The notes: a model not told the origin generated them from the letters alone. Shown: positions 1 through 13,640, counted from the first letter of the stretch. The stretch is 64,000 nt of DNA from Cyanodermella asteris (GCA_900618795.1 UYJD01000003.1:282262-346261), one strand, 5' to 3'. Translations and numbers: made by a program.

Positions 1-61
1 CCCTGCAGCTTGGTTGTCCCACGGTTGAAGCAGGCCGAAGGAGGCTTGCACGGCGAGCAAT

Positions 62-3000
62 ATGTTCAACGTAAGTAAATGCCATATCAATGTAGCACCC
101 CGGAGGCGGACGGCAGATCGATCGATGAAGCTAGGAGTAACTGACTTGTTCGCAGCGACTGAAAGGGGCTATAGACAGCTTGGACCAGCGCTTTCAGGAG
201 GAGCAGGCCCGCGCAAGAGCTGCACAAGGCTCACCTGCAAGGCCCAGCTCTGCGGCACGAAGGCCAGCGCAAGGCTCACGAACCGCCTCCGCTACTGCGA
301 GAGACGGTACAGCCAAAGGTCCGGATCCTACGGAATTCGATGGGGAACTCGGCGATGAATCAGAACCCAGCAGGACAGGGACTCCGGGGCCCGCCAAGCA
401 GAGCGAAGGACAGTCGAATGGGTCTGAAGACGGAGACAGCAAATCGACGGAGCTACCTCGCGATGTTCAGCAGAAGCTTCAGAAGCTGGGCAAGTTGGAA
501 TACAGATACCAGGAGCTGCTACGGTCGTACAGGATTGCCCATGCAAGGGTTACTGCCATTGAACCGTTCGAGGCGGCCCTACGGGAGAATACACCCTTAA
601 CATCGATTGCCGACCCTACAGCGTTCACCGAGTACCTCAATCAACTGAATCTGAAAGGCGGCATGATGTTGGACGAGCTGAAGCGAGTGTCTGGACAAAA
701 GAATGAGTCCGAGAAGAAACTCAAGGAGGCTGAAAATGACGCACGCAGAGCCTGGGACGAGGTTGCTCAACTAAAGGCCAAGCAGCCCGATGCCTCAATA
801 GACAAAGAAGGCCAGGAGGAATCGGGTGACAAGGAAGAGACCAAGACGGAACAGCGGTCAAGTTCGGAGGCCACTGATAATGACAAGAGCACTGGCGCAG
901 ACGCTCCTAAAACACAACCTGATGCCTCGAAATCGCCGCCATTGACTTCCATAATGAAGATCCCAAACTTCTTTTCGCCCAGCCAAAAGGCTGCCGAACC
1001 GGCCGCCGCTCCTGAGTCAGAGGATCTCTTCTCATACGACAGTGAACTGCCACGACTGGAGAGCGAGCTGAAAGAAAAGCAGGAAGAAGTGGAGAGTCTG
1101 CAAAGCGAGGTAGAGAGCTTGAAGAAAGATATCGCCACTGCCCGGGATACCGCGGAAAGCATGTCGAAGAGTCTTGAGCAGACAACAAAAGAGCTGACTG
1201 CCCTCAAAAAATCCCACAAAGATTCGGAGAACCAGGTCACTCGGTTGATGTCCGAACTTGAGGCAGCAGATACGAAGCTTCGACGACTCGAGCATGAGCA
1301 GTCTTCCAATGTGGAGAGTTCCGGTGCTTTGGACAAAGCTAGGCAAGATCTGGAGGAGCTACGCAGATCGAAAGCTGAACAATCTGAGAAGCTCAAATCG
1401 TTGGAGACCCTTCAAGCTGATCTTGACAAGGCAACTGCAGAACTCTCAGCCCTCCAAAGTCAAGGCGGAAAGCAAGATGCCACCTCTAAAAAGCTCGTAT
1501 CTGAGCTCAAAAGTCAGTTGGACAAAGCAAATGACGACGTCAAGGCGCTGAGCACGTCGAAGGTAGAGTACGAGAAGAGGCTCGAGGGTTTACAAGCCGA
1601 GCTCAAGAAAGCGGAAGCGTTAAAAGCAACTCCAGCCCTCGAGAAGCAAGAAACTGGAGATGGAGAGGATGAAGAGGCTGAGAAGCCGGTTGCTGGAGAG
1701 GCTGAGAAGTCAGGTGGTGCGAAGAAGAACAAGAAAAAGAAGAAGAAGGGAGGAAAGGCCGGTGGTACTGCTGAGAACGCACCCGCCACTGCCGATGCCT
1801 CTACCACTGGCTTTTCCAAGCAGACCGAACAGGCTGGAGGCAGTGATATCGCCGAACGCCTGGAGAAGGCTCTCGTAGAGCTGGAGGAGAAACAAGCTGC
1901 GATTGATCGTCTTTCAGTAAAGATAAAAGACCAAGATGGCCTTAGGGAAGAGATTGACTCCCTCCGCGACGATCTGATAAATGTTGGCCAAGAACACGTG
2001 GAGGCTAAGGAGCGCATCAAGGAATTGGAAGCGGAGAAAGCTGGGTTGAGCAAAACCATCGAAGGATTGAGAAGTGATCTGGTTGAGGCGAAGAACAATG
2101 CGGCAACCAGCGCGGAATCTGAGAAGGCCCACAAAGATCTTACAACTCAATTCGAGGATTTGAGGGTCAAGTCAAAATCACTTGAGACCGATCTGCAGGT
2201 GGCGCAGCAGCTTGCTTCATCTCGCTTCAAAGATCTGTCGGAACTTCGAGACAAGATGCAGAAGGCACAGCCAGAGATGCGTTCCCTGAAAGCCGAGAAC
2301 GAGGACCTGAAGAATGTTCGAGACGAGCTGCAAGATAAGACCACTGCGTTCGACAAGCTCAAAGCTAAACACGACACACTTCAGAGCGAGATCAATATTC
2401 TTAAGAAGAATGTATCCGAAAAGAGCAAAGAGCTCAGCAGCTTGAGTAGCAAGTTGGGCACCGAAACAGACAGTAAGCAGAGGCTGGAAGCGGACAGCCG
2501 GCGACTCAAAGGCGATCTCTCGAGTGCTCAGTCTGAAGCCAAGAACGCCGCGCAATCTCTTGAGAGGGTTTCTGGCGAGCTTTCCGAAGCGCGAAAGAAG
2601 ATTCGACAACACGATGCGCGTATCCGTGAGCTCGAGGGCAAGCTGAAAGATGTTGAACAATCCGAATCAGGTTTGAAGGAGGAGCTTGAGTTGAAGAGCG
2701 CACAATATGCAAGCGCCGAGAGCCTCATGAACAGCATGCGCGACCAGACGTCCGAAATGGCAACACAACTGAAGGAAGCGCGAGAACGCTGTGATGGTCT
2801 CGACGAGGAGGTAGCTGACGCTCATCGACTTCTAAACGAGAGAACCAGAGAAGGTGAAACAATGCGAAGACTTCTATCAGAGGTCGAGAATCGGACCGAG
2901 TCTCGATTACGCGAGATGAGGGACAGGATGGACACAGCCATCGAGGAGCGGGAACGAATCGAAGACGAAGCGAGCACGTCAGGCCGGCGACGAGCTCGAG

Positions 3001-3587
3001 AAGTCGAGGAAGCTCGGAACAAATTACGCGAGGTCGAGAGAGAGCTTCGGGACGCTCAGGACGCGAAAGAGGAGCTCGAGATAGCCCAGCGGGACTGGAA
3101 ACGCCGACGAGAAGAGCTTGAACAAGCCACCGAGCGTAGTAAAGTGGAAGGCGACGAAGCCAAAGCTGCAATGAACAGGCTACGCGACGCCCTCGACGAG
3201 AGCGAAAAGCAAGCCCGCGAGCTGGACAAGCAGAAGTCCGACCTCAGGCGAACACTCGAGGAAAGCAAAGCCCAGCTGGAAAAGCTAGAAAAGCGCAACA
3301 AGAGCCTCACAGATGAGCTCAAGACCGTGTCAAGCCGGCCAAAGCCCTCGATAGCGTCGCCGAGCTCATCGTCTCCAGCCGGATCCAGAGTCATGTCCCC
3401 TGCGCCATCATCGGCCTCTGAGCGGGCGCCAATTTCGCAGTCAGATTATCTGAAGAACATTCTCTTGCAGTTCTTGGAGATGAAAGAGAAAAAGCATCAG
3501 GTGCAGTTCGTGCCAACGCTAGCTACGCTGCTGCAGCTTGACAGCAAGGACCAACAGAAATGGACGTCAGCGATTATGGCTCGTTAG
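62..3587 (+). CDS. Golgin with C-terminal GRIP domain (Imh1-like)
   Basis: Long coiled-coil tether of the trans-Golgi. GRIP golgins bind Arl1-GTP and capture endosome-derived vesicles (known family role). The protein is 1146 residues in two exons, 62-70 and 156-3587. The 85-nt intron is phase 0 with a GTAAGT donor and a CGCAG acceptor. The first exon is only three codons (MFN); splicing gives MFNRLKGAIDS, the conserved N-terminus of fungal golgins, which is why this start was chosen. Residues about 70 to 1070 are charged heptad-rich coiled coil, broken by a Lys-rich patch (KKNKKKKKKGG) near residue 525. A Ser/Pro linker follows. The last 50 residues form the GRIP domain (DYLKNILLQFLEMKEKKHQ...QQKWTSAI) with its conserved Tyr. 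Nothing is missing. The family assignment is secure; the exact orthology to Imh1 is inference. Confidence 0.93.
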
Positions 3588-3775
3588 AGCTTGGCGACAG
3601 TTCGGCATGAGGCTATGATGTTTGGATAGAATGTATGTATATCACGTCGTTAGAGAAACTGAGGCAATTTTTGCCGATCTTATACTTACAAGGGTTCCAC
3701 CCCAAATAGATCGGGCCATAACCCTACTTAAAGCTTGGTGGACGTGTAATCAGGTGCTGCGGCCATGCGAATTGA

Positions 3776-4619
3776 GGGTCTGAATATGGTCCACTGGACG
3801 GGAAAAGCTCTTCACCCAAGGAGAGGAGGCTCCGCAGCCGTGGATCCTTGGTTTACATCATATTGCCGACGGCCACAGATCCGGGCAACGTACTCTATGT
3901 TCTCGGAGTCTTCCTCAGCTTGGCCAGTGCGGGGTTCGGTCTTGTTTGGTTTGGCTTTGCGTTGGCGAGCATCTTCAGGTCGCATCGGTTTCCTTCTAAC
4001 GTGGGTCGGTGGTGGCTCACCTTCTTGCTGGGCGTCTTCACCGTATTTACTACTACTCTGGGCGAGAATATTCCATCTGAATTTTTCCCGAAAACGGGGG
4101 ACGATATTCTCAATTGTGGTCACAATTCTGTGGATTGTCATCGCACTGGAGGCAGTTTCGGGAGCGTACACGGGCAGGCTATTTTATCCGCCATGTCTGA
4201 GAGATCCGGAGAAGCGTGATGCGGCTGCGTCGTCGAAATGTGAAGACACCACAAATGAAAGGAAGGCAGGGTCTTGCTCTGTGTATTATCCGCAAGAAAT
4301 GTCGATATCATTTGCGAACATCTTATCACAAGCCTACAGTGTGCTTTGCCTTCTATCGCCGTGTAGTTGCATGTTGTGCAGAGCCTGTAAAATAGCTCGA
4401 AGCATGCACCATCTTGAGACATCCAGGCGATCTCAAAATAAACGGGGCCTTTCGTCAGACGAACTGGGGGAGTCTGAAAAGTCCTACTACAGCAAGCGGA
4501 TTCAATGTACCAGTGAATGGAAAAAGGGAGAGCTGATTTTGTGGCCATGTGAATTTGTGGACTGCATCGGCGTTGACTCCAATCACTTTTCCAACGGAAC
4601 CTGTTGCACGCTGTACTGA
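3776..4619 (+). pseudogene. Probably broken multi-span membrane-protein gene
   Basis: Two adjacent reading frames together look like one membrane protein. In the first (3776 to about 4100) there is a polar stretch (EYGPLDGKSSS), then a hydrophobic segment (VLYVLGVFLSLASAGFGLVW) and another (WWLTFLLGVFTVFTTTL). The frame then switches by one base near a run of five G at 4096-4100. The second frame continues with a further hydrophobic segment (IFSIVVTILWIVIALEAVSG), a Cys-rich stretch and a polar tail, to the TGA at 4617-4619. The first frame has no ATG after its upstream TGA at 3773, so the start is also missing or lies in an unseen exon. I do not recognise the family. Either the gene is decayed, or the G run carries a sequencing error and an upstream exon has not been found. 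It converges on the small gene at 4646-4987. Confidence 0.38.
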
Positions 4620-4645
4620 CGGGTGTGAATTCGGGATGACCTGGC

Positions 4646-4987
4646 TCAAAACCTGGACCGAGACAGAGGCAGAAGCTGTTTCACGTCCGTAGCGATGCCT
4701 TTTTAGGTTCAGGGCAGTACAGCTTCGCGAAGACAACAAAACGGAGGACAACTTACTTGCTCCGGTTCCTGGTCAGATAGCGCACGGGCCCAATCGAAAG
4801 CTTGTTTCAGAAGGATGACAGTCCCCAACGCCATCGGAATAACGAGAACGAGGCCGATACTGACGGTGAACTGGCTTTGGCGACGCGATCGACGAATAGG
4901 ACGACCCGTTGCCTGGAGTGAAGCGCGACTTGGAGCTGGAGTCCACAATATCGAGGGATATCTGAAGCTTTGGGTTGTTGTGGTCAT
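4646..4987 (-). CDS. Small single-span membrane protein, unknown function
   Basis: Proposed 86-residue protein in two exons on the minus strand, 4757-4987 and 4646-4675. The 81-nt intron has a clear GTAAGT donor in phase 0; the acceptor (AACAG) is the best available but not certain. The N-terminal half is basic and Ser/Thr-rich (TGRPIRRSRRQSQFTVS), followed by one hydrophobic segment (IGLVLVIPMALGTVILL) and an acidic tail (SDQEPEQ). This shape suits a small organelle-membrane protein with a positive presequence-like N-terminus, but that is inference; no family was recognised. The ATG was chosen as the only one giving the whole segment. Its 3' end nearly touches the broken gene upstream. Confidence 0.45.
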
Positions 4988-5632
4988 TGGTCGGGCAGCA
5001 GGTGATCAGCAGTTGCCAGCGGAACGGCGGATTGCATCAGACTTTTGGCGGTGGAAAGAAGCAGCAAGACGGCCAGCAACAATAGCGAGAGAGTTCAAAG
5101 TCCCCAAGTCCGCCGCCGCCGCCAGCGCCAGCCCCGCCACAGCCTACCACCATCAGCCTACCACAATCACAACCTCTCCCTCTCGACACAATGTTCGCAC
5201 AAACACAATCGAGCTACATACCCCCATCCTCGCTCTGCTGACCAGCCTGCTCGCCGACCGAGTCGCGCCTCGCCAGCTCCCTGTTTCGGCTCCGCGCTTC
5301 AGCTTCCCCTCTTAGCAGTGTCCGTCTACACCGAATCCCTGTTCCAGTCTCGGACCTCTTCTTTTCACAGTACGACCTCATCAGCATTCTCAATCATCGC
5401 CGTGCTCCGCCATCTACGCGCCTTGCGAGCACTCGAAGCTGCAGCTTCCCGCTATTTGCACGCGCTCACGGCTTTGCGACAATTTGCTTGACCCCCGTCG
5501 ACGAGCTGGGACCCTGAGAAGCCATCGACGCAACCGCCGCCGCAACACTTCTCCTGCCAGCGCCTCCCGATTCTGTTCCAGGCTGGCCACCACGCCCGAC
5601 ATTATCGCGCTTTTTCGTCCCTACAGATCACA
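4988..5632. promoter_or_regulatory. Divergent leader/promoter between the small membrane gene and the SRPK kinase
   Basis: No convincing gene. The 450 bases before the kinase ATG are pyrimidine-rich and contain a CCG repeat near 5110. A short upstream reading frame of 16 codons (ATG 5191, TGA 5239-5241) would lie in the kinase leader if transcription starts upstream of it. Frames that stay open across this region have no domain or codon character. Confidence 0.5.
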
Positions 5633-7657
<2,025 letters not shown>

Positions 7658-8417
7658 AATGCTAAGCAGCGGTGGAAGAAGTTATGGACGAAGTTACGCA
7701 AACCAAAACTCATAAAGTCCAGGCGGACGAGGTATTGAATATCATCCACAGTATATGACAGCAACCTCTTTTACAGTCATTCGTTCTGTATAAATCCAAA
7801 GCGAGTCTTCTACAAGCGCGATCCTGATTCTTACCCATACAGATCGTGACTCGCACGTTGGCCTGGCTTGAAACCAATGTACAAACACAGGCACGTACGT
7901 GGTGGATGCATCATTTGACAGGAGTGCCATCTTTACCAGCATTCCATGTCGTCCATCATGTATACCACGCAGGAGGCAGCTTGAGGCATGAATGCCTCTA
8001 TAGTCGCCTTTGGTATCAAGGCACTTGTACGGGAGCCCTGGTATCCTTTTTCTCTGAAGGAAGCGTGAAATGAGACGCGTTAATTGAATGTTGTTTACTC
8101 GTACATTGCGAACCAAGACTGGAGAATCTCTAGATACCGGGGTCGCACCACACCACCGTTTTTTCTTGGGCGAATTCAATCGCCCAAGGCACCGTGTCCA
8201 TCAAACATTGTGCGCTGGCTGCTTCCTGAGCGGAGCGAACTGAACCTTGAAAGCCGCGACTGCTCACCATCACCGCCATGCTAGGCTGGTCTCCCAAAGA
8301 AGAAAAAAAGAGTTACAAGCATCTCGCTCCTGGTCCAGTGACCATTATTTGCCTATACACCCATCGTTCCCCCCCCAAACAGAACCGAATCGTACAAGTA
8401 TGACAGTGCAGGTCTTT
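7658..8417. other. Intergenic, convergent 3' ends
   Basis: This 760-nt stretch lies between the 3' ends of the SRPK kinase (plus) and dnm1 (minus). Open frames on both strands lack conserved motifs. It is presumably 3' UTR and terminator sequence; I see no RNA gene or repeat. Confidence 0.5.
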
Positions 8418-10886
8418 TCAAAGTACCTCGCCAACAATCCGGGCCGCCTCTTTGTACGTCTTGAGGAGCTTCTCGCATTTCTCCCGCTCAGCCTTGATGC
8501 CGTCATCTTCGTAAAGCATCTCTTCGAAGAGCTGCTCCTTGTACAGCGAGCTCACCAGCCGGTTCTGGACTACGTCCTTGCTAAAGTTGACGAGCAGATG
8601 CATGACAGCCTTGGGCACTTGGTCACCAATCATCTCGCGGACAATATTAAAGTAGCTCGAAATTAGCCTTCGAATGAGCTCTGTCTCCAAAGCTTCGCGC
8701 TCGGTAAGATCAGGCACTTGAGGCGGCATACCGAACGGAGGGGCGTTGTCGACTTCTTCAATTGAACCTATTGTCGGAGACGTGACCGAGTGAGCATCGC
8801 GCTGCAATGCTGGGTGTGCTGAATTGGGTCTTCGGTTGTCGCCGCGACGAATGCTAGCGCTAAAGCTGGGCTCGTGCCGATGGCTGGTGCCGGTCGGAGC
8901 AGCACCAGACGGAGGAAGTCCACCGTCCTTGCCGAAGAAGTAGTTGAGGAATGAATCACGGGCACCTGTCTGATGTGACTGACTCATGCTTCGATTGGGA
9001 GATGTCGATCGCCCGTTTGCCGCTGGAATGCCGTTCGCAACAGCTGGTGACATACTGCGGCTGGCTTTTGACGCATGTCGTACGGGTAAGTTCCGCTGTC
9101 CAGCTGCTTGGCCCTTTACCTCACCTTCCTCCCCCTCTCCCTCCTCGGGCGTTTCGGCGCCGTTCAGTCCAAGTTCTTTCTGTCTCCTAGCCTCTCGCTT
9201 CCTCTTCTCCTCTGCAGCAACAGCTTGTCGTTGAGCCTCCTGGCGATCGTGCATGACGGATGACATGGCAGCTGCAGCACCTAGGAAGTTGGGATGGTTG
9301 GTGTTGATGTATGCCCTTTGTATCGATATCAGAGACTCGACGTATTGTGAGGTAGGTCCAAGCCTCTCTCGAAGCAGGTCTGAAACGACTTCAATCAATC
9401 GACCCTGAAGTCGGGGGAAACGGGCGAGTTCGTTCGATCCGCAGGTGTGGCAGATCTTGATCAGCTCTTCGTAGACGAGCTCGACACAACGCTGAGCTGG
9501 AACGTCCAAAAGCTTGATTTGAGGTTTGACCAAAAGGTCAAAAGCCATTTCAGGGACAAAAAGACTCGGTTTCGGACCCATTGAATTTCGTATCGCCGTT
9601 CGAATGTCTGATGCAGACAAGTTGCTGGTCGGGTCGATGGTTTCGAGAGAGTTTCCAAACACTGAATTGAAGATATAGTAGATGCGCGCGCCTCCTGAGA
9701 GCTCCTGTGTGGAAATCTCGGAAGAAGTACCATCGATGGAGGAGATGAAATCAGAGGCAAAGCGAGTCATGAGCTGGAGGATCAAAGAGCCTCTATGTTC
9801 CTTGCCTTCGAACTGGTTGTCACCATAGCTTGCCAGCTCCTGTTGCGTTTGGCCCATAAGGGTGTTCAGACGTGCTTTGATATCGGGAAGACGCTCTCGA
9901 ATATGGTGCATGAGGGTCGTATTGAGAGTTTTCGCCAGAAACTGGGTACCGCAGCGCGTGGCCATGTTTCTATACGCAGGATGATGCCTGAAGAAGTCTG
10001 CCTCCTGGGAAAGTGCGTCTGACAGTGGCTTGTTCGTCTGGATGTCCTGCTGGGATCTGTTCACAACTCCGATAAATCCAAGCTTCAAGGGATAAACTCG
10101 TCCTGACAGTATATCCATCGCGTTCGTTCCGTGATCCATCAAATCCAACTTGGTGAGCACGCCAATGGTGCGCTTCCCTGTCGGATCCACATATCGAGCC
10201 AACTTCAAAGCTTCCGAGTTGACGATATCGACGTTTGCGGGCGAGACGGCCAGGATGATGCTGTTGGGCTTTGCGATGTACTCGGTGATCAGGGTACGAG
10301 TCTGTTTCTCAATATCGGCGGGCTGATCCCCGATTGGGACCTTGGTGAGACCAGGCAAATCGACAAGGGTCAAGTTCAGGACGTGCGGAGAGTATATCTT
10401 CAAATTGATCGGTTGTCTGTTGATGCCCTTGTTCCCTCCAGCGATCCGGTTTGTCTCATTCTCGATCTCTACTCTTACTTGGGCAAAGTTGAAGAACTTC
10501 TGCCCGGGCATGTGATGGAATTCTGCCCATTCTCCCTGCCCTGCCACGCTGGCAGGCGTATGCGGTACATGCACCTCATCATTGCCCGCCTTATCATCAC
10601 GCTCGCTAGGTACGTTGATGAGTTGTAGAATCAACGGTCGACGGGTGACGATGCCAGATCCGCGGGGTAGAAAATCTCGACCGACAATGTTTTCGAGGAC
10701 TGAAGATTTGCCGGATGATTGAGAGCCAACGACTACCTAGAGGGCGTAAGTAAAAAGACTCGAGAATGACGTTGGCTTGGTTCGTACAATCTGAGGGAGG
10801 TCGAGAGAATCATTGCCAATGGTATTGAACACTAAATCCTGCAGTTTGTTGACGGTCCCGAGCAGGTCCTCCCCGAGACTCGCCAT
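8418..10886 (-). CDS. dnm1: Dynamin-related GTPase of mitochondrial and peroxisomal fission (Dnm1)
   Basis: Large GTPase that assembles in spirals around mitochondria and peroxisomes and constricts them (known for Dnm1/Drp1). It has 805 residues in two exons, 10788-10886 and 8418-10736, with a 51-nt phase-0 intron. The start MASLGEDLLGTVNKLQDLVF is typical of the family. GTPase motifs are complete: G1 GSQSSGKSS right after the intron, G3 DLPGLTK, G4 TKLD. The middle/stalk region runs to about residue 540. A variable insert of roughly 130 residues, rich in Ser/Pro (two SMSP-like motifs), stands where dynamins have the PH domain and is a likely regulatory region. The GTPase effector domain ends the protein (NIVREMIGDQVPKAVMHLL...). 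There is no sign of damage. Distinction from Vps1 rests on the N-terminus and the long disordered insert B. Confidence 0.95.
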
Positions 10887-12029
10887 TTTCCGCTGGTCGA
10901 GGCTTTGCTGCTGAGGGCGGTGCTATGCTACCGGTTGCCAACGGCAATCTTGGAAGAAGCCGAAGAGGATTCCGCGACGAACCCTGCTGCAAACTCGAAG
11001 AGCGAACCCGGCGCGTGTGGCTGCAAAGTCACTGCGGTGATGCGACCGAGGTAGCGATATACTCGATAGCCGAGAGAAGGTGTGAGGCTTCGAAGGCGAT
11101 AAAATGCACCCTGTCGCCTGGTCGGATGGCGATGCTTGTTTGTATGGCTGCTCAGATCTGCCGCCGCCAAGAAGCGACCAACGCGGTTAGAGCGGCTGCG
11201 AGCTTCATCGCCAGATCAGGCCGTCCGCCAAATTTCACGTGTTCGCTTGGTGCTTATCCAATCTGTATCAAATATCTCTTGCTATGTCAGTTGATACTTG
11301 AGGACTACCCAATTGTTTGTCTTACAACACACTAGGCGCTAAAGACCAGATATCTATCACCGGAATCTTGCCAGTGATGCTTCTTCTGCGCCTGGCCATC
11401 TCGTGCAATCTAGCTACGAAGGCCTGGCGACCGTTCACCGTTTGTGGAATAGAACATGACAGTCTCTCTTTCCTTGCCGCATTACAGTCCGAGAGCTGCG
11501 AAGCTCCCCGATTACTCACATACGCATCATTCCCTCTGACTCGTACGATGCGATATTGACTTGGACTTTTTAGCTCCTCAACAGCACGTATTCCACTTCA
11601 CTGTGCTACACAAGGTATTGGGTCCCACGTGTATTTGCAGGAACCATGCAATTGCGACTATTTACGTTCTCCCGTAAGAGGACCGGACCATTGGAGCGAC
11701 TAGGAACGGAAAGGTCGTTGGCGACGGGTCAATCGTGCTAGACTTCATTGCCTATCCCGAGCGCATGCGGTAACGGTTTGTCCCAGACATAACAGCTTGA
11801 TTTCATTCTGTCGCACTTAACTAGCCTTCCCGCCTTCTTTATATCTTTCCCTGGTCCTAGCCGGGCCAGCACTACCCAATATGAGCTGGTAGTGGCTGCC
11901 CGGTCCTTGTGGCCGCATCGTGCCTTCGGATTTGTGAGGGCAGCTCTGCCCCAGTGCCATCAACTCAAACGAAAACATTGTTGCGTTCTTCCTGATATTT
12001 TCATCACCCAAGGTAGCGAACAGCATGCT
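10887..12029. promoter_or_regulatory. Divergent intergenic region dnm1 / FAD oxidoreductase
   Basis: No supported gene. It separates two divergently transcribed genes and must hold both promoters. A CACGTG core sits near 11238, about 350 bases upstream of the dnm1 ATG. The frame of the downstream oxidoreductase stays open upstream to 11892 but without an ATG before 12030. Confidence 0.45.
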
Positions 12030-13640
12030 ATGGCAGAAAAGGTCCAGTCGCTCAGAAAAGCTATAAGGGGACCTGTTTGGGCGTTTGACGGCCCACCCGC
12101 CCCTGGTCCCTCTGAATACCCGCCTCTGAACCACAACATCTCTACGCAGGTGTGCATCATTGGTGCTGGCTTTGCAGGAATCTCGACAGCATACGAACTC
12201 GCCGTTCGTGGCATCGATAAGGTGATCCTTGTGGAAAAAGACGAGATCTGTGGTGGAGCGACAGGCCGCACAAGCGGTCATCTGTCGTACACACTGGATG
12301 CAGGTTATCACAACATTGTTAAGGAGCACGGTAAAGAGGCTGCGTACCGCGTGGCGAGCAGCCACACCTGGGCGATCAAGCATGTTGGAGAGATTGCAGA
12401 GAAATGCGCCAAGGACTGCAATTACCGCGAATGTTCAAATTATAAAATCCCACGTCACGCCCCACCCAGCCTTGATCATTATCAGGAATCGTCCAAAATT
12501 GAAGCTGAAACAAAGGCAATGCGGAAGTCAGCGCTGCCAGGCACCTTTCGCAAAGGTCTGGAATTGCGAATCGGCGGCTGGAATCGAAATGTCTCCCAGG
12601 GTGGGGGAGCCGCGAATCATCCATGGATCGCTTTCCATTATCCACAGGCTGCTTTCAATCCTATCAAGTACCTCGCTGGTATTATTAAATTTTTGAGTCT
12701 CACCCCTTACTTTTTTCAGTGTTATACCCTCACCGAGGTGACCAACATCGAAGAACAAACAAGGCCGGGCAGTCAGAATGTCAAGATCACCACCACGAGC
12801 GGCTTCACGATCACATGTGACCATGTTGTCGAGGCGACAAATGTGCCATTACAGACCAGGCCCGGGTTATTCCCAGTCAAACGCTTACGAACATATTGCA
12901 TCGCCCTTCGCGTACCCGCAGGGTCGGTCGAAGACTGCATCATCCTCGACTCCGGCGATCCATGCCACCATGTCTGCCTCACGCCTTGCGACGATAGCCA
13001 TGAGTTCTTGATCGTTGGCGGTCAGGCCCACGATGCTTCAGAGACGGAGGACTTTGACCGCTACCAGAAGCTCCACACTTGGGCTCGTGCCCAATTTCCC
13101 CAGGCACCGGATTTCCATGACTTCGAATGGTTCGGTGAGGTGCTCAGCAGTGCCGATCACATCGGGCTCAACGGCCTCAAATGGGGCTGTCAGCACACTT
13201 ATATCATCAGCGGCGGCTACGGGGACGGTCTCACCAATGCTGTCATAGGCTCCCGGATCATCAGCGATGCAATCACCGGAACTGAAAACCATTGGGCCGG
13301 GCTGTACAGCCCGTCGCGTTTTCCGAAAGTATCACCGACGGGATCGATCTTGCCAATCGGGGAAGAGATCCCGCCCCAGAATGCCATACCCCAGCACCGT
13401 GTCATAGCAACTGTCCACAGTCTACAGCCAGGTGAAGGCCGAGTCTTCGCGAAGCCGGGTGTCGCGGTTCCGGTCGCGGTTCCGGTCGCTGTCTACAGGG
13501 ACATGAACGTGACCTTACATGAACGTTCAGGGCTATGCCCACTTATGCATACTCTGGAATGGGAATGGACGGAGGCTGGCCCTCTCTTTGTTTGCCCGAT
13601 TGATGGCGATCGGTTTACAGGTCTGGGCGAATCTGTATAA
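12030..13640 (+). CDS. FAD-dependent oxidoreductase with degenerate C-terminal Rieske domain
   Basis: Single-exon gene for 536 residues, of the DAO-type (amino-acid-oxidase-like) FAD family that in fungi and bacteria is often fused to a Rieske [2Fe-2S] domain. ATG 12030 is the first in-frame ATG. After about 45 residues comes the Rossmann FAD motif VCIIGAGFAGISTAYEL, then GGATGRTSGHL typical of the family. A second FAD-contact region lies near the C-terminal third (ISGGYGDGLTNAVIGS). The tail (about 480 to 536) aligns with a Rieske domain: VYRDMNVTLHERSGLCP, then 19 residues later CPIDGDRFTGLGE. Cys503 and Cys522 keep the Rieske spacing, but both histidine ligands are replaced (Leu505, Asp525), and the protein stops where a normal domain would go on. 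Cluster binding is therefore unlikely. The substrate is unknown. Confidence 0.88.
   Translation: MAEKVQSLRKAIRGPVWAFDGPPAPGPSEYPPLNHNISTQVCIIGAGFAGISTAYELAVRGIDKVILVEKDEICGGATGRTSGHLSYTLDAGYHNIVKEHGKEAAYRVASSHTWAIKHVGEIAEKCAKDCNYRECSNYKIPRHAPPSLDHYQESSKIEAETKAMRKSALPGTFRKGLELRIGGWNRNVSQGGGAANHPWIAFHYPQAAFNPIKYLAGIIKFLSLTPYFFQCYTLTEVTNIEEQTRPGSQNVKITTTSGFTITCDHVVEATNVPLQTRPGLFPVKRLRTYCIALRVPAGSVEDCIILDSGDPCHHVCLTPCDDSHEFLIVGGQAHDASETEDFDRYQKLHTWARAQFPQAPDFHDFEWFGEVLSSADHIGLNGLKWGCQHTYIISGGYGDGLTNAVIGSRIISDAITGTENHWAGLYSPSRFPKVSPTGSILPIGEEIPPQNAIPQHRVIATVHSLQPGEGRVFAKPGVAVPVAVPVAVYRDMNVTLHERSGLCPLMHTLEWEWTEAGPLFVCPIDGDRFTGLGESV
13461..13490 (+). repeat. 12-bp tandem repeat coding Val-Ala-Val-Pro
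   Basis: The unit gtcgcggttccg occurs twice in direct succession with a partial third copy. It encodes a short VAVPVAVPVAV stretch between the FAD domain and the Rieske-like tail of the oxidoreductase. It is in frame and probably variable in copy number. Confidence 0.8.

Noticed and set aside
767-1396. 209-codon antisense frame inside the golgin
   Set aside because: A shadow of the strongly biased coiled-coil codons on the other strand.
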